From Calothrix sp. PCC 6303 (GTDB taxonomy: Bacteria > Cyanobacteriota > Cyanobacteriia > Cyanobacteriales > Nostocaceae): a DNA stretch of 64,000 nucleotides. Numbering within the stretch: the stretch's first letter is position 1; each line of letters opens with the position of its first letter. The notes under the pieces were generated by a model. It did no database searches. It was not told where the DNA came from and saw nothing but the letters and a program-made list of their open reading frames with translations. Location of the stretch: contig NC_019751.1 in assembly GCF_000317435.1 (NCBI RefSeq), positions 3,968,001 through 4,032,000 on the forward strand, written 5' to 3'. Made by a program: the position numbers and the translations under genes. Of this stretch, positions 1 to 8,728 are shown one piece after another.

Positions 1-354
1 TGCGTAGGTGATGGTGCGGGAATCTCCTGGTTCACCTTCCCAAATAATTGCCGCTTTGTTTTTGCAGGCAGTTGTGAGATGTCTGTCAAGACAGTTGTAG
101 GAAATATTAATTTTGCCATTGACAAACCATTTAGCGAAGGGAGGTTGCCAATCTAAGACGGTATCCCATTTTTGGAACCAGTGCAGTTCTTTTTCTGCCA
201 ATTCTGCCCAAAATCTTTCTGGATTGGCTTTGGCAAAGTCGTAGATCTGCTGATAATCTTCTAAACTCTTGATGTTGGCATTCTGCGAAAACTCCAGACT
301 AGGTGGAAATATTCGCTTTTCCTGAAGAATTGATTCTATTGTAGGTTGAGACAT
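1..354 (-). CDS. acs: Acetyl-CoA synthetase, N-terminal 118 residues (gene runs off the window)
   Basis: AMP-forming acetate-CoA ligase, which converts acetate, ATP and CoA to acetyl-CoA in the cytoplasm. The visible part begins [14 protein letters not shown] and contains the family's N-terminal stretch with [34 protein letters not shown] and [15 protein letters not shown], which lies ahead of the AMP-binding core. The ATG is at 352-354. Only the start of the roughly 650-residue protein is inside the window, so the catalytic motifs cannot be checked. The 815 bases upstream hold a repeat cluster and no other gene. Confidence 0.9.
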   Translation of the reverse strand, partial: MSQPTIESILQEKRIFPPSLEFSQNANIKSLEDYQQIYDFAKANPERFWAELAEKELHWFQKWDTVLDWQPPFAKWFVNGKINISYNCLDRHLTTACKNKAAIIWEGEPGDSRTITYA

Positions 355-640
355 AGTGACGACTGCAATTCGGTGTTGCTACTGAAATCTATTTTTAGCA
401 AGATTTGCTGACAAATGCTTAAATTACTCAAGTTTTTCTTTGAGGATTTTGAGCATTTGCCTATGCTGCTGAGAGTTTAGAACCGATACTGAGTCTTGTC
501 TAGTCTTATAATGAGGAGATTTTTGAGATGATTCTACAAAAATGATGTCAAATATATATCAGATATAAAAATTAAAATTAGTTTAGAAAAATCAATACTA
601 CGTTCTCTGTAATGTTCCAACAAGTAAATGATCCAGAATC

Positions 641-906
641 CGTCATTGCGAACGCAAGATCTAGGGATTGCCACGCTTCACTAGCCTCAGCCCTTAGCTG
701 CATACTTTGTAAGCGGGAAGGCACTTCGTGTCTAAGTTACTTAAGCGCTTAGCCCTTTCAGGGCGGCTTCGCCTACATGTACGCTTGCCGTAGGATGCCC
801 GAAGGGCTACACGGAACGCTACACGAAGGGCATACAAGAAACGGCTCTATGCCCTGCGGGCATCCAAGAAAGGCGCAGCCGCCCTTGTGGGGCTAGGAAA
901 GGTTTT
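641..906. repeat. Cluster of short palindromic dispersed repeats
   Basis: This part of the acs / sugar-transferase spacer is GC-richer than its surroundings. It is packed with small inverted motifs such as GCCCGAAGGGC and GCCCTGCGGGC, and with the word CATCCAAGAAA, which recurs near 43500. It opens with CGTCATTGCG, the same word that borders the dispersed repeats at 22670-22774 and 48785-48887. I see no open reading frame worth calling. The rest of the 355-1169 spacer is AT-rich and featureless to me. Confidence 0.6.
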
Positions 907-1169
907 CTGCAATGACAATTGGGCATTTTTTTATTTGCAATAGTCTTGAGATCAACTAATAAGACTGTATGGTAAGGTGTCTACGTTTTTACTGTAGCCA
1001 GAAGTTTTTAATATACCTAACAAGATTAGAATACCGAACTGAAGCAAATCATATAATTAACCGCTACATTGCACTTTCAATGTATATTTTGGTAGTTTTT
1101 GATTTTTATCAGTTCAGGCATCCTTTGAATAAATCTAGGTGATGCATACACTTATTTTATTTTTCCAAT

Positions 1170-1865
1170 TTAATAAGCATTACTTTTCCCGACAACTACC
1201 CATATAGTTTTGAAGATTAGCATTAAGTCATAAGCATTTGACCACTTTTGTTGGTAGTTAATATCCATTTTGACAATCGTCTCAAAATCTTTAATGCTAG
1301 AACGACCATTTACTTGCCATTCTCCAGTCATTCCTGGTTTAATACGCAACCTTTCCCAGTGATGAGGTTTGTATTTGGCAACTTCGTCAAGAGTTGGTGG
1401 ACGAGTACCAACTAGACTCATATCTCCTTTGAGAACATTCCAAAATTGGGGAAGTTCATCAAGACTAGTGCGTCGCAAAAACTTACCCATTGGGGTTATG
1501 CGTGGATCATCAACACATTTGAAAATATGACCTTGGGCTTCATTTTTGACTAAGTGTTTCAGTCTGTCAGCATTAACAACCATAGAACGAAACTTCCAAA
1601 TTCGGAAGGTTTTACCATTCAAACCACAGCGAATCTGACTATAAAAAATTGGTCCGGGGTCAGAAATAACTGTGATACAAGCTATGGGTATAAATAAGCA
1701 AGCAGTAATTAACAGTCCGATTACAGCACCAAAAATATCAAGCAGCCGTTTAGTATTACTTGATATGGAAGGGTGGATGGAATTTTGCAGATATTTAATT
1801 GAATCAGGGTGATTCGTAATTTTTTCCGCAGCAGAGCCATCTGCACTAAATATAAAAGCAGACAT
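1170..1865 (-). CDS. Bacterial sugar transferase (polyprenyl-phosphate hexose-1-phosphate transferase family)
   Basis: The family transfers a sugar-1-phosphate from a nucleotide sugar to undecaprenyl phosphate, starting exopolysaccharide or O-antigen repeat units at the inner membrane. Residues about 38-65 form a hydrophobic segment (RLLDIFGAVIGLLITACLFI). After it come the family motifs KFRSM, RRTSLDELPQFWNVLKGDMS, VGTRPP, KPGMTGEWQVNGRS and a C-terminal D.NY...WS.. DLMLIFKT segment. At 231 residues it matches the short single-domain form without the extra N-terminal membrane region of WcaJ. No polysaccharide gene sits beside it, so its pathway is unknown. Confidence 0.88.
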   Translation of the reverse strand: MSAFIFSADGSAAEKITNHPDSIKYLQNSIHPSISSNTKRLLDIFGAVIGLLITACLFIPIACITVISDPGPIFYSQIRCGLNGKTFRIWKFRSMVVNADRLKHLVKNEAQGHIFKCVDDPRITPMGKFLRRTSLDELPQFWNVLKGDMSLVGTRPPTLDEVAKYKPHHWERLRIKPGMTGEWQVNGRSSIKDFETIVKMDINYQQKWSNAYDLMLIFKTIWVVVGKSNAY

Positions 1866-2229
1866 AGGTTGATAACAGTGTATTTACTTAAGTTTCTTGA
1901 GTTTTCTTTCTTCGCCTTACTCACCAATCATAGTCAACTTGTACGCGTATAAGAAAGACAAAAATCAAAATTTCATCTAATCTTGCTCTAAAGTGTCAGG
2001 TTTTTAAATTTACCGTATTTTTTCTTATGAGAGAAGAATAATAAATACTTATCCGAATTCTAGACTATATCTATATTCTAAGTCTTTTTTTGAGGTAAAT
2101 ACGTAGACAATTCAAGATGAAGAGGCTAAATAAATTACTCGTACGCAACTGTAATTTTATATAAACTTGACTAATGATCCGCAACTCGCCACTATATAAC
2201 TTAATTCTTCAGCTGTTGAGGTTGTCTGG

Positions 2230-2679
2230 ATGTCAGTTATGGGTAAAGATTTAACACAAGAATGGTTAGGGGAAATCCAAGGATTAAAGCAGCAGTTAGC
2301 TGAACTCCAAAATGCGCGGAATGAAGCTTGGGAAAGTGCCGAGAAATGGCGTAAACTCTATAATACTGAGGCTGAACAACGCCGTACTGATAACCAGTTG
2401 GCTCAACAAGCGATCGCGTCTTTAAACGGACAGCTACAAAAAATTAAGGGTATTGATGACAAAACCCTCCCCGATGCTGATACCTCCAGCGCGATTCACG
2501 CTGAGGTTATTCAACTGCAATCTGTGGAGGAATTACAAACCAAATTAATTGCGGCGACAAAAGAACGCGATCGCTTATTGCTAGCATTGAAGACTGAGCA
2601 AGAAGAACATGCGAAAACTCGCACGAACTTGACAACAGCCCTCGGAGATGCTATAGACGGCATGAAGCAAAGATCGTAA
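2230..2679 (+). CDS. Coiled-coil protein of unknown function
   Basis: I do not recognise a named family. The 149 residues are rich in Gln, Glu, Lys and Ala with heptad-like spacing from about residue 10 to 75 and again from about 95 to 140, so two coiled-coil helices joined by a proline-containing linker (DDKTLPDAD) are likely. No signal peptide or membrane segment is seen. A second possible start is four codons downstream. Part of its 3' region (2566-2594) is repeated almost exactly at 5824-5852 outside any gene. Confidence 0.7.
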   Translation: MSVMGKDLTQEWLGEIQGLKQQLAELQNARNEAWESAEKWRKLYNTEAEQRRTDNQLAQQAIASLNGQLQKIKGIDDKTLPDADTSSAIHAEVIQLQSVEELQTKLIAATKERDRLLLALKTEQEEHAKTRTNLTTALGDAIDGMKQRS

Positions 2680-2777
2680 GCTTTCCAAATTTCATGAGAT
2701 TAGAGTCTTTCAAAAAATAAATGATCCAATTTTTAAACTAGACCTATTTCTTTTATTCTCCCTGCTCCCTGCTCCCT

Positions 2778-3869
2778 CTAAAATCCCATCGCTTTTGCAA
2801 CATCTAGAACATCTGGGGCAATACCCTGTTTAAATTGGTTGCCACTGTGTTTAATTGCCGTATCTGGATCTTTGAGTCCATTTCCGGTAAGGACACAAAC
2901 AACTGTTGCACCTGTGGGAATTTGATCTTTGACTTTCAACATTCCAGCTACGGATGCGGCGCTGGCAGGTTCACAGAAGACACCTTCTTCTGATGCTAAA
3001 ATTCTGTAGGCGTTGAGAATTTCCTCGTCAGTAACGGCATTAAATTCTCCCATACTTGCAGATTTGGCTGCCACTGCCTTATCCCAGCTTGCGGGGTTGC
3101 CGATACGGATTGCTGTAGCGATGGTTTCGGGGTGTGCTACTGGTTGCCCATATACCAATGGTGCTGCACCTGCTGCCTGAAAGCCCATCATTTTGGGTAA
3201 GCGATCGCACTTTCCCATTTGGTGGTATTCACAAAACCCCATCCAATAAGCTGTGATGTTTCCGGCATTTCCAACCGGGATACACAACCAATCAGGAGCA
3301 TCACCCAGGGTATCAACTATTTCAAAAGCTGCGGTTTTCTGTCCTTCGATGCGGTAAGGGTTGACAGAATTCACCAATGTCACGGGATATTGTTCTGACA
3401 TTTCCCGAACTATTTCTAAAGCGCGATCAAAGTTGCCTTGAATTGCCAAGACTTCAGCCCCGTAAAGCAGAGCTTGCGCTAATTTACCGAGGGCAACATA
3501 ACCATCTGGTATCAAAACAAAGGCTTTCATTCCACCCCGTCGTGCGTATGCGGCTGCGGCTGCTGAGGTATTTCCTGTACTAGCACAAATCACTGCCTTG
3601 GCTCCGGCTTCTTTTGCCTTAGTGATTGCCATGGTCATCCCTCGGTCTTTAAAGCTACCTGTGGGATTTAAACCATCATATTTCACAAGTACCTTCACAC
3701 CTCTACCAATGTATCTCGCCAGGGATGGGGCGGGAATCAGGGGTGTATTACCTTCCAGTAATGTCACAACTGGGGTACTTTCGCTCACTGGTAGGTAAGG
3801 ACGGTAGGTTTCGATTAACCCAGCCCAAGGTTGGCGGTAGGATGTAGCAGGAGACAGGCTTACAGTCAC
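2778..3869 (-). CDS. thrC: Threonine synthase
   Basis: PLP enzyme converting O-phospho-L-homoserine to threonine, the last step of threonine synthesis. Motifs are [12 protein letters not shown], the Schiff-base lysine in [11 protein letters not shown] (about residue 74), the [14 protein letters not shown] phosphate-binding region and [12 protein letters not shown]. The open frame extends to a TTG at 3899, but I prefer the GTG at 3869 because the protein then begins (M)[14 protein letters not shown], which as I recall it is the family's usual N-terminus; no strong Shine-Dalgarno supports either. The length is about 363 residues, normal for the short bacterial type without an N-terminal SAM-binding extension. 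Confidence 0.92.
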   Translation of the reverse strand: MTVSLSPATSYRQPWAGLIETYRPYLPVSESTPVVTLLEGNTPLIPAPSLARYIGRGVKVLVKYDGLNPTGSFKDRGMTMAITKAKEAGAKAVICASTGNTSAAAAAYARRGGMKAFVLIPDGYVALGKLAQALLYGAEVLAIQGNFDRALEIVREMSEQYPVTLVNSVNPYRIEGQKTAAFEIVDTLGDAPDWLCIPVGNAGNITAYWMGFCEYHQMGKCDRLPKMMGFQAAGAAPLVYGQPVAHPETIATAIRIGNPASWDKAVAAKSASMGEFNAVTDEEILNAYRILASEEGVFCEPASAASVAGMLKVKDQIPTGATVVCVLTGNGLKDPDTAIKHSGNQFKQGIAPDVLDVAKAMGF

Positions 3870-4205
3870 GGTGTTTCTACAGTTTTTATAATAAATCAAA
3901 GTAAAAGCTATCAGCTTTTGGTTATGGGCGGCAAGCTTTATGACAGATCATAATTTGGACATTTATCTAGCATACGCTCTGCTGTGTACTGATTGCAAAT
4001 CTAAACTTTATTTTTTGTATATTTTGGGCGATTAGTCATAAATACTCTCTATTCCCTAGCTCTTAACATAACTCCAGATTTATCGCTAGTGAGAAATCCG
4101 GGGTTAGTGTTGGCAATTTCCGAGCGGATTTTGGTAACATGAAATTAGCAATATTTTGCCTTGCAATAACTTAGCTTTGTACTAAGATAACGTCAGTTAA
4201 ATATC

Positions 4206-4523
4206 ATGACAGAATCAGTATTCAAACCAAAAGAACGTCGGAGTAGGATTTCTCTAAACAGTTCTTTATCACCCGAAGAGCTAGCTAAACGCAAAGCCGA
4301 ACATGAAATATTTGCTCAACGCTGTCGAGAAATTTTCGATGGAGTACGTCCCCAAATAATAGATACATACTACGGTTGGTACATTGCCATCGAACCAGAG
4401 AGCGGAGATTATTTCATAGATGCAAATATAGAAATTGCCCACGATCGAGCCTTGCAAAAGTATCCCCACAATCATCATTGTGTTTTTTGTCTAAATGAGA
4501 CAGGAGCCACTGGCACGATATGA
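4206..4523 (+). CDS. Hypothetical protein, first gene of a two-gene unit with a protease-like protein
   Basis: 105 residues, soluble, not recognised. The N-terminal third is basic and helical (KPKERRSRISLN, SPEELAKRKAEHE). The C-terminal part, with GWYIAIEPESGDYFIDANIEIAHDRALQKYP, resembles small cyanobacterial proteins that precede aspartic-protease-like genes; this is memory of a pattern, not a search result. Its stop overlaps the start of the next gene by four bases (ATGA), so the two are almost certainly translationally coupled. Confidence 0.7.
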   Translation: MTESVFKPKERRSRISLNSSLSPEELAKRKAEHEIFAQRCREIFDGVRPQIIDTYYGWYIAIEPESGDYFIDANIEIAHDRALQKYPHNHHCVFCLNETGATGTI

Positions 4524-4882
4524 TTGAGGGGAATTTTGACGACATCGGGCATATATTTTTTGAAATTGATTTGATTACTACTGATGGATTGAATTTACCT
4601 GTAGATGCTATGTTAGATACTGGCTTTACAGGTTTTTTAGTCATTAATAAACAAGATTTAGAAGTTCTTGAATGGGTTTATCGTGGTGACGAGCAAATGC
4701 TGACAGCAAGAGGGGAAGCCATTTTTGAAAAATATTTGGGTAAAGTTTTCTTGGATGAACAAGAGTATGAAATTCCTGTTTATGCAGGAGATGAAATTAC
4801 AGAAGTTCTAATTGGTTCTGCGTGGTTAAAAATTTTGCCTTTGGTTGTAAATTATCAAGCTGGAATATTGACGCTAGGATGA
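4520..4882 (+). CDS. Retropepsin-like clan AA aspartic protease family protein
   Basis: 120 residues, the length of a single retropepsin-like half-domain that would act as a dimer. Residues about 28-40 read VDAMLDTGFTGFLVI, with the catalytic-type D-T-G triplet of clan AA followed by the hydrophobic psi-loop. A second glycine motif, VLIGSAWLKIL, lies near residue 98, where the family has its hydrophobic-hydrophobic-Gly element. It starts inside the stop of the preceding gene (ATGA overlap). The substrate is unknown. The call rests on the DTG region, the second Gly motif and the size. Confidence 0.75.
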   Translation: MIEGNFDDIGHIFFEIDLITTDGLNLPVDAMLDTGFTGFLVINKQDLEVLEWVYRGDEQMLTARGEAIFEKYLGKVFLDEQEYEIPVYAGDEITEVLIGSAWLKILPLVVNYQAGILTLG

Positions 4883-5036
4883 AAGTTTTTAGATTTGTTT
4901 GAGAACGCGAACGACTTACGACTTGCGTCGGACAAGCTACTTCGCGCAAAATAACCATGTACTAGAAAAGCGCGATACTTCGGAGCTTACCGTAGGCATC
5001 GCATCGAATTATCAAGCCTATTCAACTATGACTATT

Positions 5037-5333
5037 TTATTCCGGTAAAATCTCCTCCCGGTAAGGTTCGCGCAAAAATTCCTCCCGCGTCATCACGGAT
5101 TGAGAAGTGTGACGGATATGGTAAATAGTGACAGCTTCTCCTTCAACTGTATAAAGTATCCGATAATTTTTTCTGTAAAAAAGACATCGAATATCCTGTC
5201 CTACTAAATCTCTTTCTGGAGCAATTGGACAACGCTGTGGCATGGAAGTAAGTGTCTCAACGACATTAAATAATCCATTGAACCATTTGGCAGCATTTTC
5301 TTTTGAATACTCGCCAATCCATAAATAAAACCC
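5037..5333 (-). pseudogene. RelE/ParE-type toxin gene missing its 5' end
   Basis: The frame reads YLWIGEYSKENAAKWFNGLF, then VETLTSMPQRCP, then GQDIRCLFYRKNYRILYTVE and VTIYHIRHTSQS, the central and C-terminal parts of a RelE/ParE mRNase or gyrase toxin. The usual first 15-20 residues are missing: going upstream, the frame meets an in-frame TAG at 5334-5336, inside a strong hairpin. The only ATG (5243) would give 68 residues and cut off helix 1, so I call it a remnant. It lies directly downstream of an intact Phd-like antitoxin, the normal antitoxin-toxin order. Confidence 0.7.
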
Positions 5334-5364
5334 CTACCGCACTAGCAGATGCGGAGGGGTTATT
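5327..5364 (-). terminator. Hairpin terminator after the antitoxin gene
   Basis: An inverted repeat AACCCCT.CCGCA / TGCGG.AGGGGTT with a short loop. Read on the minus strand it is followed by TTTTATTT. It begins one base after the antitoxin stop codon and covers the point where the toxin's first codons should be, so it both ends the antitoxin transcript and marks the truncation. Confidence 0.7.
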
Positions 5365-5652
5365 TTAACGCGGTATATCATGCTTTGCTCGCAATGCTTC
5401 TAAAGCTTCGATCGCATCTTGTTCTTGTCCTGCGGCAACTTCTGCTATACTTTGCCGAATTGTGGCTGCTGACTTTGCTAATTCCAAATCATCTAATAAT
5501 TTTTGGTAGGATGCTGCATCTTGTAGAACCACAGATGCCTTACCATTAACAGTCAAGACAATTGGTTTTTGGTTTTCCTGTAATTGCTCGATAAACTGCC
5601 GAGCGTTACGTTGAAAATCTGAAAGTGGGTAAATTTCCCGTAGATCGAGCAT
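5365..5652 (-). CDS. Phd/YefM family antitoxin
   Basis: 95 residues. The N-terminal domain (LREIYPLSDFQRNARQFIEQ, then PIVLTVNGKASVVLQDAASYQ) is the DNA-binding fold of Phd/YefM antitoxins, which repress their own operon and neutralise a partner toxin through a disordered C-terminus. The C-terminal half (about 55-95) is charged and helical as expected. The partner toxin gene downstream is 5'-truncated, so this is probably an orphan antitoxin. Confidence 0.85.
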   Translation of the reverse strand: MLDLREIYPLSDFQRNARQFIEQLQENQKPIVLTVNGKASVVLQDAASYQKLLDDLELAKSAATIRQSIAEVAAGQEQDAIEALEALRAKHDIPR

Positions 5653-5732
5653 GGTTATGACCTCTACATGAAATATGCATGAAATTTAATGATATCCGAT
5701 CGCGGTGATAAATTCCATTGTTTGTAGTTATA

Positions 5733-5832
5733 GCGATCGCAATTGTCAAAATTTACTTGGGTGCGATCGCTATTTCAGTTTAGACTAGGTGCGATCGCAT
5801 AAACTAACCCTGTACTGGAAAAGCGCGATCGC
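5733..5832. repeat. Cluster of HIP1 octamers in an intergenic region
   Basis: Four GCGATCGC octamers (5733, 5763, 5791, 5825) fall within 100 bases, a density high even for a HIP1-rich cyanobacterium. The last one begins a 29-base stretch (5824-5852) that matches 2566-2594 inside the coiled-coil gene with one mismatch. The remaining spacer up to 6065 has small hairpins (around 5853-5878) and an AT-rich region that probably holds the promoter of the next gene. Confidence 0.6.
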
Positions 5833-6065
5833 TTACTGCTAGCATTGAAGACATATAGGCAATAGCTATATGTCCCCCCCTGACGCTTTTCCAAGTCACT
5901 CTCCACAGATGAGGAACAAAGCCATGACCTTACGGGTCTTCAGAATTACGAATGTAAGAGATTACATTCATTAATAAAAAATATAGAATATTTTAATTAT
6001 TCTTAAAATCACACTATTATAATATTTCTATTGGTGTGAGTTAAATTTAAGGGTTGAATTAAGTA

Positions 6066-6251
6066 ATGACAACATCTAGTGTTACCACTCGTGATTTGCA
6101 CAGTACCTTTGTAAGCAAGACAAACAAGGCTTACTATCGGGAAGATCAGCAAGATAAGTTTATGCACCTGCAAGCTGAAGTAGACTACTTACTCCAGCAG
6201 TTGCAGAATTTGAAGCAGGAAAAATCTGGTACAGACACCTGCGAGAATTAG
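6066..6251 (+). CDS. Small conserved-looking cyanobacterial protein with coiled coil
   Basis: 61 residues. The N-terminal half is polar (VTTRDLHSTFVSKTNKAYYR) and the C-terminal half a predicted helix (KFMHLQAEVDYLLQQLQNLK) with heptad spacing. I believe similar short proteins occur in other cyanobacteria but know no function. It ends 28 bases before the stop codon of the convergent 754-residue gene. Confidence 0.65.
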   Translation: MTTSSVTTRDLHSTFVSKTNKAYYREDQQDKFMHLQAEVDYLLQQLQNLKQEKSGTDTCEN

Positions 6252-6278
6252 TGAGAATTTTGGCTCGGATAGAAACGA

Positions 6279-8543
6279 CTACTCAAAGCGTTGATTTTTT
6301 CCAGACCAACGCTTGAGGCTATAACCTTTGCCATTTACCACTAGTAAAGCCAAAGAATCTACTTCTGCCAGTTTAGCGATCGCACTCAAGTTCTGTTGAG
6401 GTTTTTCAGCAAAGTCTGTGTAAATTATACTGCCACCATCGGAAAAAATTACCGTTCGTGGGGACTCTTTACCCTTTGGTTTTTTCGCCCCAGGATTTAG
6501 GGTTGCTAATGCTTCTGGGGAAATGGTAAATACTGTTTCAGCCTTACTGTTCCCTGTTAAATCCAGTCGCTGTACGAGCCAATTTCCAACTTTTTGTTGA
6601 ATTTGAGGCAAACTAGGTACATCAGATTTGGGTATTTGCCCAGACGCTTGTAGTGATTTCCATAGTTTTGGTAAAATCACTTTTAGCTGCTGTAAGTTTT
6701 GCTGTGCCAATTCGGAAACACTAATTGGCAGAGGTTCCACCCACTCTAATGCGGAATTACTTACAGCTAAAGCGCGGTTAGCTTCAATAATATTTTCTGT
6801 GGGTAAAGCTAACAGTCGCAGGCTTCCACCTGCTAATTTTACAGCTTTAATGGTTGCGGTAGTGGCTTTTTGTTCTCCATTTGGCAACCAGATAGCAATT
6901 TGCAATAGTGGATCTGAATTTATCCCCAAATTTGACCACAAATACTTATCTGCTGAGGTTTTGGGTAAATTTAAATTATTAAATGGTGGGTAAAGCCAGC
7001 GTTTACCATCATGAAAGCCTGCCACCTCTACTTGATACCATTTTTGATGGGTAACTACATCCAACTTTTCTTCAGGTTGCAGCCATTCACTGGGATTTAC
7101 TTTGGTAATTGCTTGGACTGAACCAATAATTCTACTAGGGTGATTGGGTATAACTGGGGACTTCGTAACTACTTCACCACGCAACTTGGCAAACAAAACT
7201 TTGCTATCGCTGAGTGTCTGGGAGGTTGCTTTTCTTTTCTGTAACCAAGAAGTTGCTTTCGCATTTCCTTCCCTCGCAGCTACGATTAATCCTCCCCATA
7301 GTTGTACTTCCGGACGGTTTTGATTCACTTCCAAAGCTGCTTCTAAGCGATTCCACAATCTACCATCATCGGTTTTGAGAAATGCAGCAATTTCTTGAGC
7401 TTTTTCTGGTGAACCCTGTTTAAATACCTCTAAAGCTTGACTCCAGCGTCCATCAATTAAGTTTGCTAGTATTTCTTGACTAGGACTTGCCCAGCTTTTC
7501 GCTGCTTGTGCTTGAGTAAGTTGGGAATGAAGACGAATGACTTCTATTTGTGCTTGTGCAGATACAGGGATATTTTTATTTTGCTTTTGAATGGATTGCA
7601 ACCATGTATAAGCTGGAGTCCACAACCCGCTACGGGCAAGGGATAAAGCCTTTTCATAGTTATCATTTTTCCAAGCTGCTGGTTTGAGGGTTATTTCTAC
7701 CAATTCAACCGGGTTGAGAAATAACTTGACTGATTTGACTTGGTAAACCAGTAGCTGAGGTTCCAAACCCACAGTTTGATTTATAACTAACCCCTGCTTT
7801 TGCCATTGGGGTAACTGTCCAGTGGGACTTGTCCACGACAACATTTGTTGAATGCGATCGCGTTCTGGATTGTAGTAGATAATATGTCCATATGCTGCGG
7901 TGTATGCTGAATCCTGTCGCTGTCCCCGCAAATAAAACCACATACCTGGGGATGGTGCTGCCTCCATTTGTCCAATTTCCGTCAAAGGTAATGCCACACT
8001 AGTACCGGGACTTTCATTGATGGCATTACTTAGAGGTGCAGCAACAAAGGATTCCTCTGGTCCTGTAACTGTCGTTTGGCTAATTAACTGGTATTTCCGA
8101 GTTACTTGGGAATCCCCATCTATTCCTTGTTGGTACAGTCGTAATTCAATTATTTCTTGACAATCATCTTGACAATTTGCCCTTTTTTTGTATACGGGCA
8201 ATAAAAAACCTTTATTTTTCAAAGTCAAGGTTTCACCAGGAATGAGTCCTTGCTTGGTGATGGCAGTTTGAATTTGCTTCAGAGAAAGAGGGTTTTCACC
8301 CTGCATTGAAATTCTTGCCCATGTTGGCAGCACCTTATTTAACCAGGAAACCTTTTGCGGATTGAAGATATACAAAAAGCTAATCCAAGCAAACCCCACA
8401 ACCAAACTACCAGTTCCCAGGAGGAATGCGATCGCTAACCAGGAAACTAAGCTGTTTTGACGTTGATATTTTTTCCCAGTCTTCTTAATTACCCGTTTGA
8501 TGATGCGTGCATTCGGGTTTGGCTGATGTGGAGGGTTTGCCAT
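6279..8543 (-). CDS. Large membrane-anchored protein of unknown function
   Basis: 754 residues. A basic N-terminus (RIIKRVIKKTGKKYQRQ) precedes one clear membrane helix at about residues 33-60 (SWLAIAFLLGTGSLVVGFAW), giving a single-pass anchor with a large body, probably on the lumen or periplasm side by the positive-inside rule. The region about 290-440 is helical with paired-helix character (ALSLARSGLWTPAYTWLQSI, EILANLIDGRWSQALEVFKQ) suggesting TPR-like repeats. The rest looks like beta-rich domains. No catalytic motif recognised. It is divergent from the porin gene, with a 185-base shared promoter region. Confidence 0.8.
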   Translation of the reverse strand: MANPPHQPNPNARIIKRVIKKTGKKYQRQNSLVSWLAIAFLLGTGSLVVGFAWISFLYIFNPQKVSWLNKVLPTWARISMQGENPLSLKQIQTAITKQGLIPGETLTLKNKGFLLPVYKKRANCQDDCQEIIELRLYQQGIDGDSQVTRKYQLISQTTVTGPEESFVAAPLSNAINESPGTSVALPLTEIGQMEAAPSPGMWFYLRGQRQDSAYTAAYGHIIYYNPERDRIQQMLSWTSPTGQLPQWQKQGLVINQTVGLEPQLLVYQVKSVKLFLNPVELVEITLKPAAWKNDNYEKALSLARSGLWTPAYTWLQSIQKQNKNIPVSAQAQIEVIRLHSQLTQAQAAKSWASPSQEILANLIDGRWSQALEVFKQGSPEKAQEIAAFLKTDDGRLWNRLEAALEVNQNRPEVQLWGGLIVAAREGNAKATSWLQKRKATSQTLSDSKVLFAKLRGEVVTKSPVIPNHPSRIIGSVQAITKVNPSEWLQPEEKLDVVTHQKWYQVEVAGFHDGKRWLYPPFNNLNLPKTSADKYLWSNLGINSDPLLQIAIWLPNGEQKATTATIKAVKLAGGSLRLLALPTENIIEANRALAVSNSALEWVEPLPISVSELAQQNLQQLKVILPKLWKSLQASGQIPKSDVPSLPQIQQKVGNWLVQRLDLTGNSKAETVFTISPEALATLNPGAKKPKGKESPRTVIFSDGGSIIYTDFAEKPQQNLSAIAKLAEVDSLALLVVNGKGYSLKRWSGKNQRFE

Positions 8544-8728
8544 ACAATTTGTCTCTGTAAATCTCTCTAAGTTCAGTCCAGCATTTTTCTTTTATACTCG
8601 TGTTTACTCCATATTGCCCAAAAGCAAGTGATGGAGATATCGCCAAATATAAGTAAATTCTCCAATGCCAAAAGTAACTTTTATTCACTAAACTCAACCA
8701 TGAAGTGCGTTAGTGAGATAATGATCAG

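Noticed and set aside
8717-8727. Fur box upstream of the porin
   Set aside because: Only about half of a GATAATGATAATCATTATC-type site is present, and it overlaps the start region, so I did not list it separately.
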